Of a DNA stretch of 64,000 nt, positions 35,670-47,285 are shown one piece after another (position 1 is the stretch's first letter; every line of letters starts with the position of its first letter). Both the position numbers and the translations under genes were made by a program. Under the pieces are notes generated by a model that made no database searches, was not told the origin of the DNA, and saw only the letters and a list, made by a program, of their open reading frames with translations. The stretch comes from Incurvaria masculella (Eukaryota; Arthropoda; Insecta; Lepidoptera; Incurvariidae), in the NCBI GenBank assembly GCA_946894095.1, contig OX335659.1, positions 2,301,501 through 2,365,500 of the forward strand, written 5' to 3'.

Positions 35670-35862
35670 AATGTCACGGACTTTCACGCGGTAGCAGAGA
35701 CATTCTCCGACGCTTAGAGCTAATCATTCAGCCCGTTGTCAAGGAGGCATCCGCCACGTTCGCACGCATCAGACGACTGCCGCGTGAAAAGCCGTAACAT
35801 TTTTCAAACATGTCTAACGACCACGGGAATCTCAACAGTATCCACTCAAAAATTATTGATTT
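35670..35862. repeat. Foldback repeat with TTGAAAAATGT arms, copy 2
   Basis: Most complete copy: ACTTTCACGCGGTAG on the left pairs with CTGCCGCGTGAAAAGCC on the right, and TTGAAAAATGTCACGG with GTAACATTTTTCAAACATG. Confidence 0.7.
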
Positions 35863-36270
35863 TAGAACCCCATTTCACTGGGCCAATTTTGTTGCAAATA
35901 AGAATGGCCCTTTAGAAGGAATGCATAGAATTACCAAACACGCTGTATATGTGAATGGTTGGCAACCCTACCTCGCCTCGCCTAACAAGTGCCCAGGAAT
36001 TTATCGAATTACCAAACACCCTATATTTGTCAACGGTTGGCAACCCTACCTCGCCTCGGCAAGCGCCCAGCGCCACACTGACGCCGCCAGCGTCGCGGAT
36101 GCCAAATCGATGGAGTTGAAAGTGTTTAGCGACATCCCCCTGCACTCTGTCGAGTGGAAACCGATCTCGGCGCCCGACCGGGGCCAGGGGAGTGAAGGGG
36201 GGTGCGGCGGGGAGAGGGGGAAGGAAATTATCCTATGCAACGAGAGATGGGTGTGCGCGGGAATCGGTAT

Positions 36271-37227
36271 TATTCCGGGAGGTCACGACATTTTTGGTCA
36301 CGATAAGGTAAATGGCTGAATCTGGGTTCACATGTTAGAGACCAACCCTCTGATGCTACATATGTCGGTCTGCCAGCGCCAAGTGGTTGCGTTATCTAGA
36401 TTGGCTATATAAAATAGATGTTTGTATGTACCTAACGATGGATATACGGAATTTCTAGAAACATTGATACCTATTAACTATGCAACAACAACCATTTGGT
36501 TTTTTAATTAAATACTTAAATATACCTAAAGTTATATCTGTCACCTAAATCGCCTATAACTACGAAATGCAACCAAAAAATTGTTCAATTTTTGAATCGC
36601 TAACCAAGTATGTCCTGATACTTTCATGCTTCATCATTTGCATCCATTTTTTTTTTATGTGACTGGACATGATGGCTAATACCACACCTTCTGTCATGGT
36701 ATTAGCCCAACACACCACATGGGAACTAGGTGCCATGCCAGGACCTTCCTTATATTGCTCGGCTACATTGAACTGGATGGAAAACACGGACAATTTTCAT
36801 TGCCGCTTCGACCATCGTTCATTCAATGCGATGGTACCAACCCGGGCGGCATTAACCCTACCACCTAGTAAGTAAGGAAGGGGACCTACAGTTTAACGTG
36901 GAATCCGAACCACGGCCAGCCTCTCTTAACGGTCTAATGGTCACCCATCCAAGACCAGACCGGACCCAGCGTTGCTTAACTTCGGAGAGCGATCGCCGAA
37001 GTGTCGCGCCACTGGGCCACTGAGGCTGACAATTTACTGATAATTACCTTATCAAATATATATTTTTGTCACCATGACTCCTTTTTCAGGCGCCTTATCT
37101 ACGTAAAGTAACCACTTGAAACAGGCAGACTGACACATTTAGCTTCAGAGGATTGGTCTTTATCCTGTGAACCCAGTTTCAGCCATTTACGTTATCGTTA
37201 CCATTTTTGTCGCGACCTCCTAGTCTA
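36271..37227 (+). mobile_element. TIR element with 3-bp duplication, copy 1 (contains SINE)
   Basis: Ends TATTCCGGGAGGTCACGAC and, from the right, TAGACTAGGAGGTCGCGAC; inverted arms run about 130 bp with about 80 percent match by eye. Flanked by TAT (36268-36270, 37228-37230). No transposase. It is interrupted by the SINE at 36647-37030. Superfamily unresolved; the 3-bp duplication varies (TAT, TAA, AGT, GAG between copies). Confidence 0.85.
36647..37030 (-). repeat. Chimeric tRNA/5S-rRNA-headed SINE
   Basis: Same 3' body as 34784-35186 (poly(A) end, ACATTGAACTGGATGG on the plus strand, GGTAGGGTTAATGC region), but a different head. On the minus strand it has CTCAGTGGCCCAGTGG, then CTCCGAAGTTAAGCAACG (5S rRNA box A) and CTTGGATGGGTGACC (5S rRNA box C) at the spacing found in 5S rRNA genes, then the shared body from CGTGGTTCGGATTCCACG. 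So the Pol III promoter was taken from 5S rRNA. Confidence 0.87.
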
Positions 37228-37230
37228 TAT

Positions 37231-38560
37231 TTGCTTACGCTCGGGTAACACGATGAAACCGCATCAACTTATTTTACGTACATATATTCACGCCGCCGCT
37301 TTCCCGGAGGGGTAGGCAGAGATGATAGAGCGCCATACGGTACGATCACGGCACCTCTTTCGCTTCGTCTACAAGCATACATCGTTTCTTACATGCTCTA
37401 TGATGACGGGTTCTACGGACCTGACCTATACGAAATATTGCATCCATCTTATTTTGACCATTTATATAAAAGTAGTATTATTAAACAAATATCTAAAATA
37501 TTTCATCATCATATACTTATAATTATAGCCATTCGCTATGTTGCACTATTGAAACATTCAAGTAAAACAAATATAATAAATTCTGTCACAATAGTAGAGT
37601 TGTTACTATGTATTGAATATAATTATAATAATAGTATGATTAATTGAGGCACACAGTCATAAATGCATGAAATATACAGAAATTAATTACTAATCAGCAA
37701 CTTAATAAAACAAAAAAAAATATATATATTTAACAACTTGTCCGAAGCTTCAAAATCCGAGCTCCCACAACTCGGTGACATAATCTAATTATATGACCAT
37801 GATCAGAAATGTGTCACACGTAACTGAAGCGCGTGGATGAAGATATTCTCCAAGTATCTGATGTAAATTTCTCAATCACCTCTGCCTATCTCTCCGGGGG
37901 ACTGGCTTGACGGTATGTATGCGTGTAAGTTTGCAATTTGATCACATCTGAAGGTAGAAATCGATGCAGTAATTTAACATACAACCCTCTCGCTTAGCTA
38001 ATTATCAATTCGGGGTCTCTGACGAGGATGCTATGCGGGGTCACGTAGGCAAATATTCTACCCCCATTAGGGCAACCGCTCTTGGGCTCAAAGATTTCCA
38101 ATGTCTGTTTACGTTCCTGAGCGATTATAAACAATGGATACATATTTTGAAATGGGAAATAAACGATAAAACAAAAGCTTGCCTGAGTTATATTGCTTGG
38201 TAAAGATATTTAAAAATAACATCTAAGCGATTTACCTACTTTCCTATTAGTAAAGACAGTTAATTAATATAAACTATTTAAATTTTAATAATTTAATACG
38301 ACATTACAGTTATCTTATTAATTTGAGTTACAGCGACATCTACATTTGAAGCATTGTAATCAGATTTTGAAAATAATCTGAAAAAATGTTGGTCGTGAAA
38401 TTCGTCGAAAGCAGGATTCGAATCTACGACATTTGGATTGCATGCCCACTGATCTATCCTATTGTCATGCCCACTAGCAAAATATTAACATGGATAGTGG
38501 ATGTTTGCGCCGCAAAGTCGTGGATTCATAGGCGTACGAAACTAGCTGACTATCTATGAT
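37231..38560. other. Unannotated AT-rich stretch with one tRNA-like head
   Basis: At 38411-38475 the minus strand has GGATAGATCAGTGGGC and TAGATTCGAATCCTGC at A-box/B-box spacing, a probable tRNA-derived SINE head. The rest holds no recognised feature. Confidence 0.4.
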
Positions 38561-38722
38561 ACTTTTGAGGTTACCGCGGTCGTTAGACATGTTTGAAAAA
38601 TGTTACGGCTTTTCACGCGGCAGGTAGAGATATTCTCCGACGTTTCGAGCTAATCATTCAGCCCGTTGTCAAGGAGGCATCCGCCGCGCTCGTGCGCAGC
38701 AGACGACATTTTTCAAACATAG
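38561..38722. repeat. Foldback repeat, copy 3
   Basis: Starts GATACTTTTGAGGTTACCG, with GTTTGAAAAATGTTACGGC, and closes ACATTTTTCAAACAT; the right arm is shortened. Confidence 0.65.
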
Positions 38723-38744
38723 CTGACTATCTATCTAATGATAA

Positions 38745-38803
38745 AATATGACAAATCCGAGTGCAGTGCACTGTCTATGGATGATGAATAAACAATAAAC
38801 TCA
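38745..38803 (+). repeat. Short repeat ending in AATAAACAATA
   Basis: ATGACAAATCCGAGTGCAGT to GGATGATGAATAAACAATA is repeated at 62056-62112 with one or two changes. Probably the 3' end of a retroelement. Confidence 0.55.
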
Positions 38804-40189
38804 ATTACGCCCGGTTTCACCACCTTCAGTTACAAAAATCTCAAAGTTATCTTTCGGTTACACCATACAAATAATATAGTAGCCGAAAGTTCACTATCGG
38901 ATTTCGAAAGTAAGCTGGAGATGGTGAAAACGGGGGTTAGTAAACTAATATTCCGGGAGGTCACAACACGATAAGGTAAACGGCTGAATCTGGGTTCACA
39001 GCTTAGAGACCAACCCTCTGATGCTTAATATGTCGGTCCGCCCGTGCCAAGTGGTTGCGTTATCTAGATTGGCTATATAAAATAGATGTTGGTATGTACC
39101 TCCCGATAATTATACTGATTGTCTGGAAACATTGATACTTATTAATTATACAACAATAACGAGTCGGTTTTTTAATTAAATACTAAAATATACCTAATGT
39201 TATATATGTAATCTAAATCGCTTATAACTACGAAATGAAACCAAAGATTTGTTCAGTTTTTGCATTGCTAAGCATGTATGTACTGCTACTTTCATGTTTC
39301 GTCATTTGCATCCATTTACCTTATTGTCACCATAACTAGTTTTTCAGGCGCCTTATCTACTAGTACGAGAGCGGACCGTAGTCAACCCTACGTCATCGAG
39401 TAACAACATGGGACCCATTTGTGGTTGTGCGGATTAGAATAGGCTTCCTAAAAATACTAGGTTGCCTGACCCAAACCTGGAACGTTTTGTGCAGTAGGTA
39501 ATATTAAATCACTTTTTTGGTAGAATTTAACGTCATCGAGTAACAACATGAGACCTAGCACAATCGGTAAAGGTCATCAAGAAAAGCTAAAAAAAAGTAG
39601 GTTGGCTCGTCCTACCCTGGCACGTTCTGAGGTTGGCCGGTTTTAAAATGTCGAAAAATAAAAAAAAATACGTCATCGAGTAACAAGATGACAATACCAC
39701 CATTCGATAGTCCTATGAACATACTTCATAAAAAAATTAGGTTGGCTGCCCTCAGCCTGGCAGGTTTCCTACGCGGCCATGTTGAACGTCGGATGCGCCC
39801 AGTTCTTATATTCATCAATTGTTAAATTAATATAATATAACAGTTTTGTGATATGTATATCTATAAACCGGTGATGTTTTTATTGATCTGAACTCACGTT
39901 GGATAGGTAAAAAAAAAAACAAAATGAAATATTTGTGATATATTGATAGTTTGCGTGCAATGGTTGCAAAAAAAATCATTTCAACAAATATTTTTCTTCT
40001 GTCGCTCAAGATACAACTAAATACATCCAATAAATTGTAAATCTCGCATTAGAGCAACTCAAAATATTTTTACCACGCAATAAGAAGTCTGTCACTTTTG
40101 AATCTGTTAAAGTCCATATGGGGCAGTATTATAGAACCTCTTAGAATTGTATTTAATATGGCACATTTCCAAACTTATTAAAAATTACT

Positions 40190-40850
40190 AGGGTAAAAAG
40201 GGATCTCATAATGATGTTGAAAATTATCGGCCTGTGTCCTTACATTCACAGTGTTATTAATTATAATCAATTCGGATTTCGTAAGTGTAGGTCAACAGGA
40301 GATGCCATTGCCTTGATGTTAATATCTATTTTAACTTCTCTAGTTAAATCTATGAGCACCTACGGCATTTTCTGTGATGTATCAAAAGCTTTTGACTGTG
40401 TAGATCACAAAATACTTCCAGGAAAACTAGAACACTTATGGTGTTAGGGAAAATAAATGAGGTATTTGTAAATTATATATATTAAATAGACAACAAAATT
40501 GTGAAGTAAACGGTACTAAGTCTGATGTAGAATCAATCACTATGGGTATATCGCAGGGTTCAGTTCTAAGACCGTGGTTTCATATGTTGTTATAAATGAT
40601 ATTTCAAGCTGCATCGCAACAGATAATGATATGATTTTATGTGCGGATGACAAATCATGAATTTAAAAAAATCGTGTATCAGAACTACGGGAGTCCTTTA
40701 TACAAGCTATGAACTCACTTAAATTATGGTGTGAAGCCAATAACCTACTTTTAAATGACAGTAAAACGAGTTTAATGCACTGGGGACCCAAATACGTAAT
40801 GTGAATTGTGATGTATTAAATACAGCAAATGATCTATCTTCAGCTATAAC
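40190..40850 (+). pseudogene. LINE reverse transcriptase fragment (decayed)
   Basis: ENYRPVSL, then after a frameshift NQFGFRKCRSTGDAIALML and FCDVSKAFDCVDHKIL, then remnants of the GISQGSVL block and an ADD motif at 40640. Several frameshifts and stops. Jockey/R1-like. Confidence 0.75.
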
Positions 40851-40875
40851 TAAAGAAATAACCTTACTTGTGATA

Positions 40876-41040
40876 CTTTTGGGGTTACCGTGGTCGTTAA
40901 ATATATTTGAAAATTAATATGGCTTTTCACGCGGCGGGAGGAGACATTCACCGACGTATCGAGCTGATCGTTCAGTTGTCAAGGAGGTTGTCCGCCACGT
41001 TCATACGCAGCAGACGACTGACAACTAGGCTCGCCGTGGT
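40876..41040. repeat. Foldback repeat, copy 4, next to Penelope
   Basis: Diverged copy (GATACTTTTGGGGTTACCG, GGCTTTTCACGCGGCGGG). It directly precedes the Penelope frame, so it may be its terminal repeat. Confidence 0.55.
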
Positions 41041-41059
41041 CGTAAGTCATAGGTGTGGG

Positions 41060-41960
41060 TCGAGGTGGTAGCGGAAATGCGGTGATATCGCTTCTACGGT
41101 CTTCCTAAAATTCACAAAGACGGGAACCCCCTTAGACCAATAGTCAGCCAGATAAATGCTCCTACCTACCTCCTCGCTAAACATGTCGCCTCAATATTTC
41201 AACCCCTGTCTGGCAAGACGTCGTCCTACGTTAAAGATTCGGCCCATTTTGTGGAATTGTTGTCTACAGTGAAGTTGGCATGCATGGATCTATTAGTGAG
41301 CTTTGACGTCGAGTCGCTGTATACACACGTACCAGTCCAAGAGTCCCTCGACATCATCAGAAACTTAGTCATCAGCAACGACATCGACACTGAGTGCGTC
41401 AAGCTCCTGCCATATTGTCTCACTACGACATACTTTCTGTGGCAAGGACAATACTACATCCAGCGAGAAGGTGTAGCAATGGGATCACCAGTGACACCAG
41501 TGGTGGCAAACCTTTTCATGGAACCGCTGGAACACCGCACATTGCAAACTTCACCTCTTAAGTCAATGTTTTAGGTACGGTACGTGGATGACGTGATTTC
41601 AATCTGGTCACATGGTCGCCAATCACTCGACGCTTTCATCTCTCATCTTAATTAGGTTCACACAAATTTAAAATATACAGTAGATTGTGAGAAGGTAGGC
41701 ACTTTGGCGTTCTTGGAAGTACTTTTTGCTCGACGATTGGATGGAATCCTAAGCCACACAGTGTACCGCAAGCCGACACACACAAATCGTTGTCTACAAG
41801 CTACTTCGCATCATGCTCATTTTGGTGCATTTGTGTGGGTGCATTTGGAATCGGTCGCAAGAGCATTGAGACTCAGAGCACAGCGGTTGTGTGACAAGGA
41901 CCATATCTTCACCGAAATGGACCCTGTGCTTCGAGAACATGGGTACAATTTTCGCAATGT
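41060..41960 (+). pseudogene. Penelope-like element reverse transcriptase, broken
   Basis: Frame pieces in order: YGLPKIHKDGNPLRPIVS at about 41092; LVSFDVESLYTHVPVQESLD near 41290; GVAMGSPVTPVVANLFME near 41470, a Penelope hallmark; a stop codon at 41572; RYVDDVISIW with the catalytic VDD near 41585; another stop near 41655; then FLEVLFARRLDGILSHTVYR near 41705. The GIY-YIG endonuclease is absent because the RTE copy at 41962 cuts the frame. Not functional. Confidence 0.87.
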
Positions 41961-41961
41961 C

Positions 41962-42845
41962 GGTCAGTCAGTCAGCGTGTTTGCATCCACTGCTGGACAT
42001 ACGCCTCTCCAATCCTTCTCCAGTCCTCCCGGCCCTCAGCGGTACGGAAGCACTGCTTTCCGCCGACGCACTTGTCTCATCTTCCCACCTGGCGAGTGGT
42101 CTTCCCACACTCCGTTTGCCTGTTCACGGCCGCCAGTGTAGGACACGGTAACTCCAACGGTCGTCGTCTCTTCGGCTGACGTGACCAGCCCACTGCTATT
42201 TGAGCTTAGCCACGCGGTGTCCAATATCGACTACTTTGGTACGTCGGCGGATTGCCTCTTTACGTACCATATCCCGTAGCGATATTCCCAGCATTGCACG
42301 CTCCATTGCTCGCTGGGCAACTTTTAACCTTTGGACAACGGCGACCGTCAGAGTCCACGTTTCACACCCGTACGTCATGTCATAACCGGGAGGACGCACT
42401 GGTCATATGTTCGGGTCTTTAAATTTCTACGGAAGGTCAGACCTTAGAGCGAATTTAAGCTTTCCGAAGGCAGCCCAACCCAGTTGAATCCGTCGCTCAA
42501 CCTCCAAAGACAGTCCTTGTATACGAAGCCGCAGGATTTGACCGAGATATACGTACTCTTCAACCTGTTCGATCACTTCTACGTCGATAACGATTTGTCC
42601 TCCCGTCATACCCTCAGTCGCCATGACCATGGGTTTATCCCGGTTCATCTTCAGACCTACCTTTATCGATGCTTTATAAAGGTCTTCCAGCATGGTTTAA
42701 AGCTGAACTCGGGAATTTTACAGAAGAACAATGTGATCGGCGTAGCGAAGATGACTGAGGAAAATATTCACTAACGTTGATACCCATGTTTTCCCATTCA
42801 AGCGTCTTGAACACATATTCCGATGCGTTTGTGATGAGGTTGGGT
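41962..42845 (-). pseudogene. RTE-type LINE fragment, minus copy
   Basis: Minus strand, 3' end at 41962 (GTCAGTCAGTCAGCGTG on plus). Pieces: MLEDLYKASIKVGLKMNRDK, YVYLGQILRL, MTYGCETWTLT, ERAMLGISLRD. RTE reverse transcriptase C-terminal half with frameshifts. It interrupts Penelope. Confidence 0.83.
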
Positions 42846-42869
42846 TAGAAAATGTGGGTGAGAAAGTAA

Positions 42870-43708
42870 CGTAAATATAAGATATAAAAACAGACTAAAT
42901 GGAATTATCGATAACTCTGTATCACGATTATTTGAAACCGATTACGGAGTACCTCAAGGCTCAATCATGGCACCATTGCTGTTTATTATTTTTATTAATG
43001 ACATTGCAAAAGACGCTATGCTAGTACTTCTCGCGAAAACCATAGTAATTTACGCTGACGACGCAAATGTAATTGTTACTGATAAAAGTATTGAAACACT
43101 CCTTACAAAAACAACAAAAATAATTGAGGAGTTGGGTAAATGGTTCGCAGCAAATGGGTTAATGTTAAATAGTGCTTAAACACACTGTGTACATTTTAAG
43201 ATGAAAAATATTAAACATGAAGTGAATGATGAGATGTTTATCGAATATAACGGTGAAGTCATAACGTTTGCAACATCTACTATATTCTTAGGCTTCAAGT
43301 TGGATCAAAAGTTACGATGGGACAAACACATTCAACATGTTTGTGATAAATTAACAAAAGCTTGTTATTGCCTCAGAACCCTGTCTAAATGCTGTGACTT
43401 GAATACCCTGAAGAGTGCCTACTTCGGTTATTTATACTCTGTCATGACCTATGGCATTGAGTTCTGGGGTTCTTCACTGGAAGCGGTTTCAGTATTTAGA
43501 CTACAAAAGAAAGCAATTCGGATAATTACACACTCTAAATGGGACGCACTTGTTTGCACGCCTTTGTTTAAAAACCTAAAATTGCATACTATGTATGATG
43601 TGTACGTACAAAGAACTATTTTTTATGTGAGAAATTATCCGGAATCATATAATAATTTTAAACACGGATATTCGACGAGAAATAAAAATGTGATCCAGCC
43701 AGCTTAAA
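42870..43708 (+). pseudogene. LINE reverse transcriptase fragment 2 (one stop)
   Basis: FETDYGVPQGSIMAPLLF, IYADDANVIV (catalytic ADD), then a stop near 43177, then FLGFKLDQKLRWDKHIQHV and AIRIITHSKWDALV. Jockey/R1-like, C-terminal half only. Better kept than the fragment at 40190, with which it overlaps in domain content, so it is a separate copy. Confidence 0.83.
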
Positions 43709-43712
43709 AATG

Positions 43713-44538
43713 GGCTGTCGAAAACTCCCTCCTGAGGTGTAGAATCGACCACCGCTACATCGAGGTACTCCGAAATCTGTATCGGTCCGCGACGATGACT
43801 GTGAGGCTTCATTAAAATACCCAACCCATCCCTCTTGCTAAAGGCGTTAGGCAGGGGGATGTGATCTCACCCAAGCTCTTCACAAGCGCATCGGAATATG
43901 TGTTCAAGACGCTTGAATGGGACAACATGGGTATCAACGTTAATTAATATTTTCCTCAGTCATCTTCGCTTCGCCGATCACATTGTTCTTGTGTCAAATT
44001 CCCGAGTTCAGCTTCAAACAATGCTGGAAGACCTTTATAAAGATAAGTAGTAGAAAGATAGGTAGGTCTGAAGATGAACCGGGATAAAATCAAGGTCATG
44101 GCGACTGAGGGTATGACGGGAGGACAAATTGTTATCTCGGTCAAATCCTGCGGCTTGGTATACAAAGACTGTCTTTGGAGGTTAAGCGACGGATTCAACT
44201 GGGTTGGGCTGCCTTCGGAAAGCTTAAATTCGCTCTGAGGTCTGACCTTTCGCAAAATTTAAAGACCCGAACATATGACCAGTGCGTCCTCCCAGTTATG
44301 AGTGGGCTGGTCACGTCAGCCGACGAGATGACGACCGTTAGAGTAACCGTGTCCTACACTGGCGGCCGTGGACAGGCAAACGGAGTGTGGGAAAACCACC
44401 CACCAGGTGGAAAGACGGCATCAAGTGCGTCGGGGAAAGCAGTGGGTCCGTACCGCTGAGGGCCGGTAGGACTGGAGAAGGATTGGAGAGGCGTATGTCC
44501 CACAGTGGTCGCAAACACGCTGACGGATTGACTGACTG
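43713..44538 (+). pseudogene. RTE-type LINE fragment, plus copy
   Basis: ENSLLRCRIDHRYIEVLRNL, then KGVRQGDVISPKLF near 43840, LRFADHIVLVSNS (catalytic FADD changed to FADH) near 43965, and the 3' end at 44538. Inverted relative to 41962-42845. Confidence 0.83.
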
Positions 44539-44713
44539 TTCTCAAACCATTGTACTCTTATTTTTTTGTAGGTGGTAGCATTTAAAGGTTTAATATTATG
44601 TCGTTTTTTTGCTGTAAGAATAATAACTCATCAGAAGGACTAAATCGTACACAGGTTTTAAAATGTTTTCTTGTTGCCACTGGAGTGTGCATCGCTTTAA
44701 GGTCCTTTCTTCA

Positions 44714-45465
44714 ACCCCTGTCAGCCCATGCCTACGAGATTAGAGGCGCACGCTTTACATTCGGCGACGGAGCTCCTCATTACATAATTCAAATTTGATT
44801 GAATGTAAACCTAATGTAATGAAGAATTTTAATAGTCATAATAAAATAAATCGCCACAAAGTTACTATTCTTTTATTCACAGGACTTTAGGTTAAATATT
44901 CATGGTTATTTCCATCCTTTAAACATATAAATGTATATGTTTTCTATAACTAATACATAAATATTTTTACAGAGCTTTTCAGGTATTATTTAAACTATAC
45001 CTACGACTTAAGAGCTGTTAATTTAAAATTCCGCTTCGGTTTGGATACATTGCAACTTTGTTACGATAAATTAAAAGAGATACGTAAATAAAGAAAAGAG
45101 AGTGACGCCAAAGCTTACTAAACTTCCTTAATATGTGAGTGACGATGTGGACATGTACTTTTGTATAGACCCGGCAACGTTGCGTATATATTTATAGAAA
45201 ACATATACATTGAAATGTTTAAAGAATGGAAATATACTCTAGAATATTTACCCTAAATTCATGTGAATTAAAGAATAGTAACTTTGAGATACTTCACTTA
45301 TGGGTTTAAGTTTTGTGGCGATTTATTTTATTATGACTATTAAAAAATCTTCATTACGTTATGTTTACATACAATCTGATTAAAATTTTGTAATAACGAG
45401 GCCCGTGGCAGAATTTAAAGCGTGCGCCTCTAATGCCGTAGGCATGGGCTGACTGGAGTTGCGAT
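44714..45465. repeat. Inverted repeat pair inside the long-TIR element
   Basis: Arms 44714-44945 and about 45187-45465: GTCAGCCCATGCCTACG on the left, CGTAGGCATGGGCTGAC on the right; also AATAAATCGCCACAAAG and TTTGTGGCGATTTATT. Diverged at about 20 percent by eye. Probably a separate foldback or MITE. Confidence 0.65.
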
Positions 45466-46589
45466 TCCCTACGTTGAATGATCCATACGGTAGATTCCGA
45501 AAGCATATGTATATGAAACTTCCGGTTTTTACTCTTCAAGTATGCGGAACTATGTGCATCATAACCTAAAGTTAACTTGAGTTAAACTTAGTTAATAATT
45601 AGATACGACAATGCCCTAATATCACGTAATCAATCAGTACCTATATCACAAATATTTCATTTTGGTTTTTTTTACCCTATTCAAGATGAGTTCTGATCAA
45701 TAAAAACATCACTGTTTATAGATAGACATATCACAAAACTGTTATATTATATTAATTTAACAATTGATGAATATAAGAACTGGGCGCATCCGACGTTCAA
45801 CATGGCCGCGTAGGAAACCTGCCAGGCTGAGGGCAGCCAACCTATTTTTTTTATGAAGTATGTTCATAGGACTATCGAATGGTGGTATTGTCATCTTGTT
45901 ACTCGATGACGTATTTTTTTTTATTTTTCGACATTTTAAAACCGGCCAACCGCAGAACGTGCCAGGGTAGGACGAGCCAACCTACTTTTTTTTAGCTTTT
46001 CTTGATGACCTTTACCGATTGTGCTAGGTCTCATGTTGTTACTCGATGACGTTAAATTCTACCAAAAAAGTGATTTAATATTACCTACTGCACAAAACGT
46101 TCCAGGTTTGGGTCAGGCAACCTAGTATTTTTAGGAAGCCTATTCTAATCCGCACAACCACAAATGGGTCCCATGGTGTTACTCGATGACGTAGGGTTGA
46201 CGACGGTCCGCTCTCGTACTATACGTAACGCAACTACTTGGAACAGGTAGACTGACACATTTAGCATCAGACGGTTGGTCTTTATCTCGTGAACCCAGTT
46301 TCAGCCGTTTACGTTATCGTTACCATTTTCGTCGCGACCTCCTAGTCTATAAAGACTGCGCAAATTGTTTGCATCAAACGCTCACTTCCTATAGCCAGAA
46401 ATATGTACATAATACGACCGTCGAAAAATTCCCAGCTGCCGCATGCAGCCAGCCCCCACGCCGCGGCGCCAGGCACATGCTCGCGCGGCGGGCAGGTGTT
46501 GCCAGCGCGTGTGGGAGCACTGTTACTTATTCTGTGGTGTGGGTGAGGTGTGTATGTCGCCGGGCTATCGGTGAACGGAACCATAGACG

Positions 46590-46924
46590 GAGTGGTCAGT
46601 CTGAGTTCTCACCTAAATTGGCGTTTACGGAACTTCGAAGTTACGTAAAAAAGTCTAACCCCATACAAATGTTTACTACTTATTCTGTGGTTTTACTCCA
46701 TCAAGCTGTCAATATCAAACTCGGACTTCCGATTCGGCCGAGTCGGCGTAAACGGCAACGTCGACGTATTTACGCCGACGGTGAGTAAACTGTCTAATCA
46801 AACTCGGACTCGCAAATGTTAGTTCGCTTAACGCCCACTGCGCGCGCTCCCTAATTTCTCCATACATTTGAAAACGCCAGTTGATCGGTTTGGCGTAAAC
46901 ACCAATTTAGGTGACAACTGGGAC
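46590..46924. mobile_element. Inverted-repeat element (TTGGCGTTTACGG family), copy 2
   Basis: From GTGGTCAGTCTGAGTTCTC to CAATTTAGGTGACAACTGGG; same arms as 31634-31943. Confidence 0.7.
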
Positions 46925-47112
46925 TACGGGCTTTGAACCCTAAACGAACAACGAAGAAAGGAAACGCTACAATAAAATATAAACTCCGCACAGTGTTCGA
47001 AAACTAGCCTGAATGATTGCCGAAGATTTTTTTATTTGTTTTATGCTCCTCTAGTTATACAAAAAAAAACATTTCTTCGCAGAAGTATCACTATGGTATC
47101 ATTAATCATCTA

Positions 47113-47285
47113 AAGTGGTTTTTTACATGGAAAACACGGATGGTCATTGCCACTTCGATCACATTTTTAACCAGTGCGATGGTACCACCCAGGGCGAGCT
47201 TAACCCTGGCTTCCGAACCATGAAGCAGCTCGCATTCGTGAAGCAATGCACTTATCCAACTCATAAAGATTTGAACCCAGACAAA
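47113..47285 (-). repeat. Composite SINE, middle fragment
   Basis: Minus-strand fragment of the 34784 SINE body: CATGGAAAACACGGATGG, CAGTGCGATGGTACCACCC, ATGCACTTATCCAACTC on plus. Both ends truncated. Confidence 0.65.

Larger units (their letters stand above)
39361..46221. mobile_element. Element with 580-bp inverted ends, 3-bp duplication, enclosing retroelement debris
   Basis: Arms 39361-39942 and 45642-46221 are inverted copies starting TAGTACGAGAGCGG. Flanking TAC at 39358-39360 and 46222-46224 is the target duplication, proven by the empty site in related copies. Each arm holds three modules spaced about 140 bp, each starting with the box CGTCATCGAGTAACAACATG (39391, 39531, 39671; inverted at 46173, 46032, 45892) followed by AGGTTGGCTG-type and CCTGGCACGTT-type sequence. 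The interior holds LINE, Penelope and RTE fragments and a second inverted pair, but no transposase was seen. It resembles foldback elements in architecture; superfamily unknown. Confidence 0.85.
38949..46349 (+). mobile_element. TIR element with 3-bp duplication, copy 2, split by a 6.86-kb insertion
   Basis: Left part 38949-39360, right part 46222-46349. Flanked by TAA (38946-38948, 46350-46352). Same ends as copy 1. The split point lies within the right arm, between CCTTATCTAC and GTAACGCAAC, which are contiguous at 49971. Confidence 0.85.

Noticed and set aside
35810..36319. A 169-residue open frame
   Set aside because: It starts in the foldback repeat and runs into the TIR element. The repeat of WQPYLAS comes from a local DNA duplication; no domain recognised.
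44598..44798. 66-residue frame starting MSFFCCKNNN
   Set aside because: Overlaps an inverted repeat arm and has no recognised domain; chance frame.
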